Notes under the pieces: model-generated
What the model saw: only the letters and a program-made list of their open reading frames with translations
What the model was told of the DNA's origin: nothing
Database searches by the model: none
Program-made: the position numbers and the translations under genes
In this document: positions 6,267 through 7,327 of the stretch, in pieces
Layout: each line of letters opens with the position of its first letter
Position numbering within the stretch: the stretch's first letter is position 1
Assembly: GCA_003222755.1 (NCBI GenBank)
Contig: QHXA01000425.1
Location: forward strand, 1-7,327
Reading direction: 5' to 3'
Source of the DNA: Acidobacteriota bacterium
Lineage (GTDB): Bacteria > Acidobacteriota > Terriglobia > 20CM-2-55-15
DNA: 7,327 nucleotides

Positions 6267-6296
6267 TTGGCTCCCCAAGGTCCCCGAGCACATAAT
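6267..6296 (+). promoter_or_regulatory. Candidate promoter for the small 75-aa gene
   Basis: TTGGCT (6267-6272, four of six matches to the -35) is followed after 18 bases by CATAAT (6291-6296, five of six to the -10). Transcription would start near 6303, about 33 bases before the ATG at 6337. A short inverted repeat, CTTGG-N4-CCAAG (6266-6279), overlaps the -35. The region 6235-6336 separates divergent genes; I see no convincing minus-strand promoter for the kinase gene in it. Confidence 0.4.
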
Positions 6297-6299
6297 TTC

Positions 6300-6312
6300 A
6301 GGTTGCCAACCT
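6300..6312. promoter_or_regulatory. Palindrome at the predicted start of transcription, operator-like
   Basis: AGGTTG and CAACCT are perfect inverted copies around a single central C. The site begins three bases after the CATAAT box and would cover the predicted transcription start of the 75-aa gene, a common place for a repressor operator. A one-base loop makes an RNA hairpin of the full stem impossible, so a DNA site is the better reading. Confidence 0.35.
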
Positions 6313-6336
6313 ATACCTTGTCGGGAAGAGTGAGCC

Positions 6337-6564
6337 ATGACAGAGATGATGAAAATCGGCGACCGCGTTTACATTCGAGGTCTTGTCCATTCTGATTGTT
6401 TGGGATTGACGGGAACGATTCTGGATGTGCGCCCGAGCGCGCTCTTCGGGCCACGCATCCAGCGATGCAAAGTCGACTTCAATGGAAAAATACGAAGCCT
6501 GTTGAATATCCATTTGGTTCATGCCAGCCGCCAATCAGGCGGAAGCTCGCTGATAGCCGCTTAA
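6337..6564 (+). CDS. Small protein, 75 aa, SH3/KOW-like appearance
   Basis: I do not recognise a named family. The protein begins MTEMMKIGDRVYIRG and continues with GLTGTILDVRPS (23-34) and CKVDFNGKIRSLLNIHLVHA (44-63). A GDxV start followed by a GxxGxI turn and a basic strand resembles small SH3-like barrels such as KOW domains, which often bind RNA or ribosomal partners; this is a resemblance only. There is no signal peptide or membrane segment, so it should be cytoplasmic. A purine-rich GGAAGAG precedes the ATG by about seven bases, and a candidate promoter and palindrome lie directly upstream. The last dozen residues are Ser/Gly-rich and look unstructured. It is divergent from the kinase gene and 90 bases ahead of the TldD-like gene. 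Confidence 0.6.
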   Translation: MTEMMKIGDRVYIRGLVHSDCLGLTGTILDVRPSALFGPRIQRCKVDFNGKIRSLLNIHLVHASRQSGGSSLIAA

Positions 6565-6601
6565 GCGTTACCACCTTTAACAAGATTCCGATGTCGCCAA
6601 G

Positions 6602-6621
6602 CTTCACGTGAAGTGTAGAAT
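6602..6621 (+). promoter_or_regulatory. 12-bp palindrome and -10-like box upstream of the TldD-like gene
   Basis: CTTCACGTGAAG (6602-6613) is a perfect 12-base palindrome. Two bases later comes TAGAAT (6616-6621), five of six matches to the -10 consensus, 33 bases before the ATG at 6655. No -35 box is evident at normal spacing; the palindrome would occupy the -10 to -35 spacer, where a regulator could act. The gap 6565-6654 holds nothing else I can support. Confidence 0.35.
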
Positions 6622-6654
6622 TGCGAGCATCTCTGATCTGTGGAAGGTGCTGTA

Positions 6655-7327
6655 ATGAAGAGGTTCTTACCGGTTGGGCCGTTGCTGCTCGGCGCCGCGA
6701 TTCTTACGCAGTCCGCGTTCGCTCAGAAGTCCACTCCGAGTCCAGTAACGGAGGCCTTGGAGCAAGAAATGAAACGAGCGTTTTCGCTGCTCCAGCAAAA
6801 GGGCAATCCCGCGCCCTATTTCATCAGCTACTCGGTCCGGGAGAACCAGAGCGTCGAGATCGAAGCATCGCTAGGCGCATTGCGCAACAGTCAGAAAGAT
6901 CAATCGCGGCTGTTGGATGTCGACGTTCGAGTTGGCAATTACGATCTGGACAACACGCATCAGATTCGCGGGCAACGAGGGGCGAATCCCGGGCCGGCAT
7001 TCGCGTATCCCGTGTTGATGCCAATCGACAACGATGTGGATGCGCTTCGCAGTGTCATTTGGCTGGAGACTGATCGGAAATACAAAACCGCAGTAGAACG
7101 CTTCATCCAGGTGAAGGCGAATCGGGCCATCAAGGTGGACGAAGAAGACACATCAGCCGACATGTCCCGCCAAACAAAAGAAGCAGCGGTGCTGCCGCTC
7201 GCGTCGATAGACCTCAATGTGGCGAACTGGGAGAAAAAGCTCAAGACATTCTCCGCCTTATTCAACAAGTACCCTGAAATCTACGAGGGCACCGTCACAA
7301 TCTCTGCCAATGCGAACAATGATTACC
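6655..7327 (+). CDS. Exported TldD/PmbA-like protein, N-terminal part (3' end off window)
   Basis: The visible 224 codons resemble the N-terminal part of TldD/PmbA (TldE)-type proteins, relatives of the bacterial metalloprotease subunits that process peptides such as microcin B17 and CcdA. Supporting segments are PAPYFISYSVRENQSVEIEA (53-71), the short LGALRNSQKDQSRLLDVDVRVGNYDLDNTHQIRG (73-106) and TVTISANANND near the edge. The zinc-binding HExxxH motif of TldD would lie in the missing part, so it is unknown whether this is a catalytic or a TldE-like non-catalytic homologue. Unlike E. coli TldD/E, which are cytoplasmic, it has a clear signal peptide (MKRF, hydrophobic core, QSAFA before QK; about residues 1-23), so export is expected. 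Such secreted versions are, to my knowledge, typical of Acidobacteria. The ATG follows GGAAGG at good spacing. Homologues often occur in pairs, so a second copy may follow outside the window. Confidence 0.8.
   Translation, partial: MKRFLPVGPLLLGAAILTQSAFAQKSTPSPVTEALEQEMKRAFSLLQQKGNPAPYFISYSVRENQSVEIEASLGALRNSQKDQSRLLDVDVRVGNYDLDNTHQIRGQRGANPGPAFAYPVLMPIDNDVDALRSVIWLETDRKYKTAVERFIQVKANRAIKVDEEDTSADMSRQTKEAAVLPLASIDLNVANWEKKLKTFSALFNKYPEIYEGTVTISANANNDY

Noticed and set aside
6621..7073. 150-codon plus-strand frame overlapping the TldD-like gene
   Set aside because: It is Arg/Ser-rich out-of-frame translation; the frame from 6655 has a good ribosome binding site, a signal peptide and TldD/PmbA similarity.
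1..7327. CRISPR array, tRNA, insertion sequence ends, phage or toxin-antitoxin genes
   Set aside because: No repeated spacer-like units, cloverleaf sequence, transposase motifs or terminal inverted repeats were seen on either strand.

Overview
The window reads as chromosomal DNA from a soil- or sediment-type bacterium, most likely an acidobacterium (Acidobacteriota). That placement is an inference from the protein families: a secreted TldD/PmbA-like protein, a DUF6152 protein, an exported tryptophan-rich protein of unknown function and an exported MBL-fold hydrolase are a combination I associate with that phylum. No rRNA, tRNA, CRISPR array, transposase or phage gene is visible. Both ends cut through genes.

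Left block (1-2435, minus strand): three exported-protein genes read leftward. They encode a DUF6152 protein (2435-2031), a 276-residue envelope protein of unknown function (1774-944) and an MBL-fold metallo-hydrolase (947 to off the left edge). The last two overlap by ATGA. A near-consensus sigma-70 promoter (TTGACA-N17-TGTAAT, 2580-2552) precedes the block, and a 14-bp-paired hairpin lies in the 255-bp gap behind the DUF6152 gene. The MBL protein lacks two histidines of the usual HxHxDH zinc motif.

Middle block (2633-6234): a maleate isomerase/Asp-Glu racemase-family gene reads rightward and converges, across 26 bp, on a minus-strand set of three closely spaced genes: thymidylate kinase-like protein, fumarylacetoacetate-hydrolase (FAH)-family enzyme and gentisate 1,2-dioxygenase. 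The dioxygenase gene is broken by an apparent one-base loss near 3874-3890; its two halves lie in different frames but together give the full family length. The gene set suggests gentisate ring cleavage, with the FAH enzyme splitting the ring-cleavage product. If that enzyme acts directly on maleylpyruvate, the products would be pyruvate and maleate, and the adjacent isomerase would convert maleate to fumarate. This would bypass a thiol-dependent maleylpyruvate isomerase, none of which is seen here. The pathway is inferred, not shown.

Right block (6235-7327, plus strand): a small 75-residue protein with an SH3/KOW-like look, then the start of an exported TldD/PmbA-like protein that runs off the right edge. 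Short perfect palindromes lie upstream of both genes (6300-6312 and 6602-6613), next to plausible -10 boxes.
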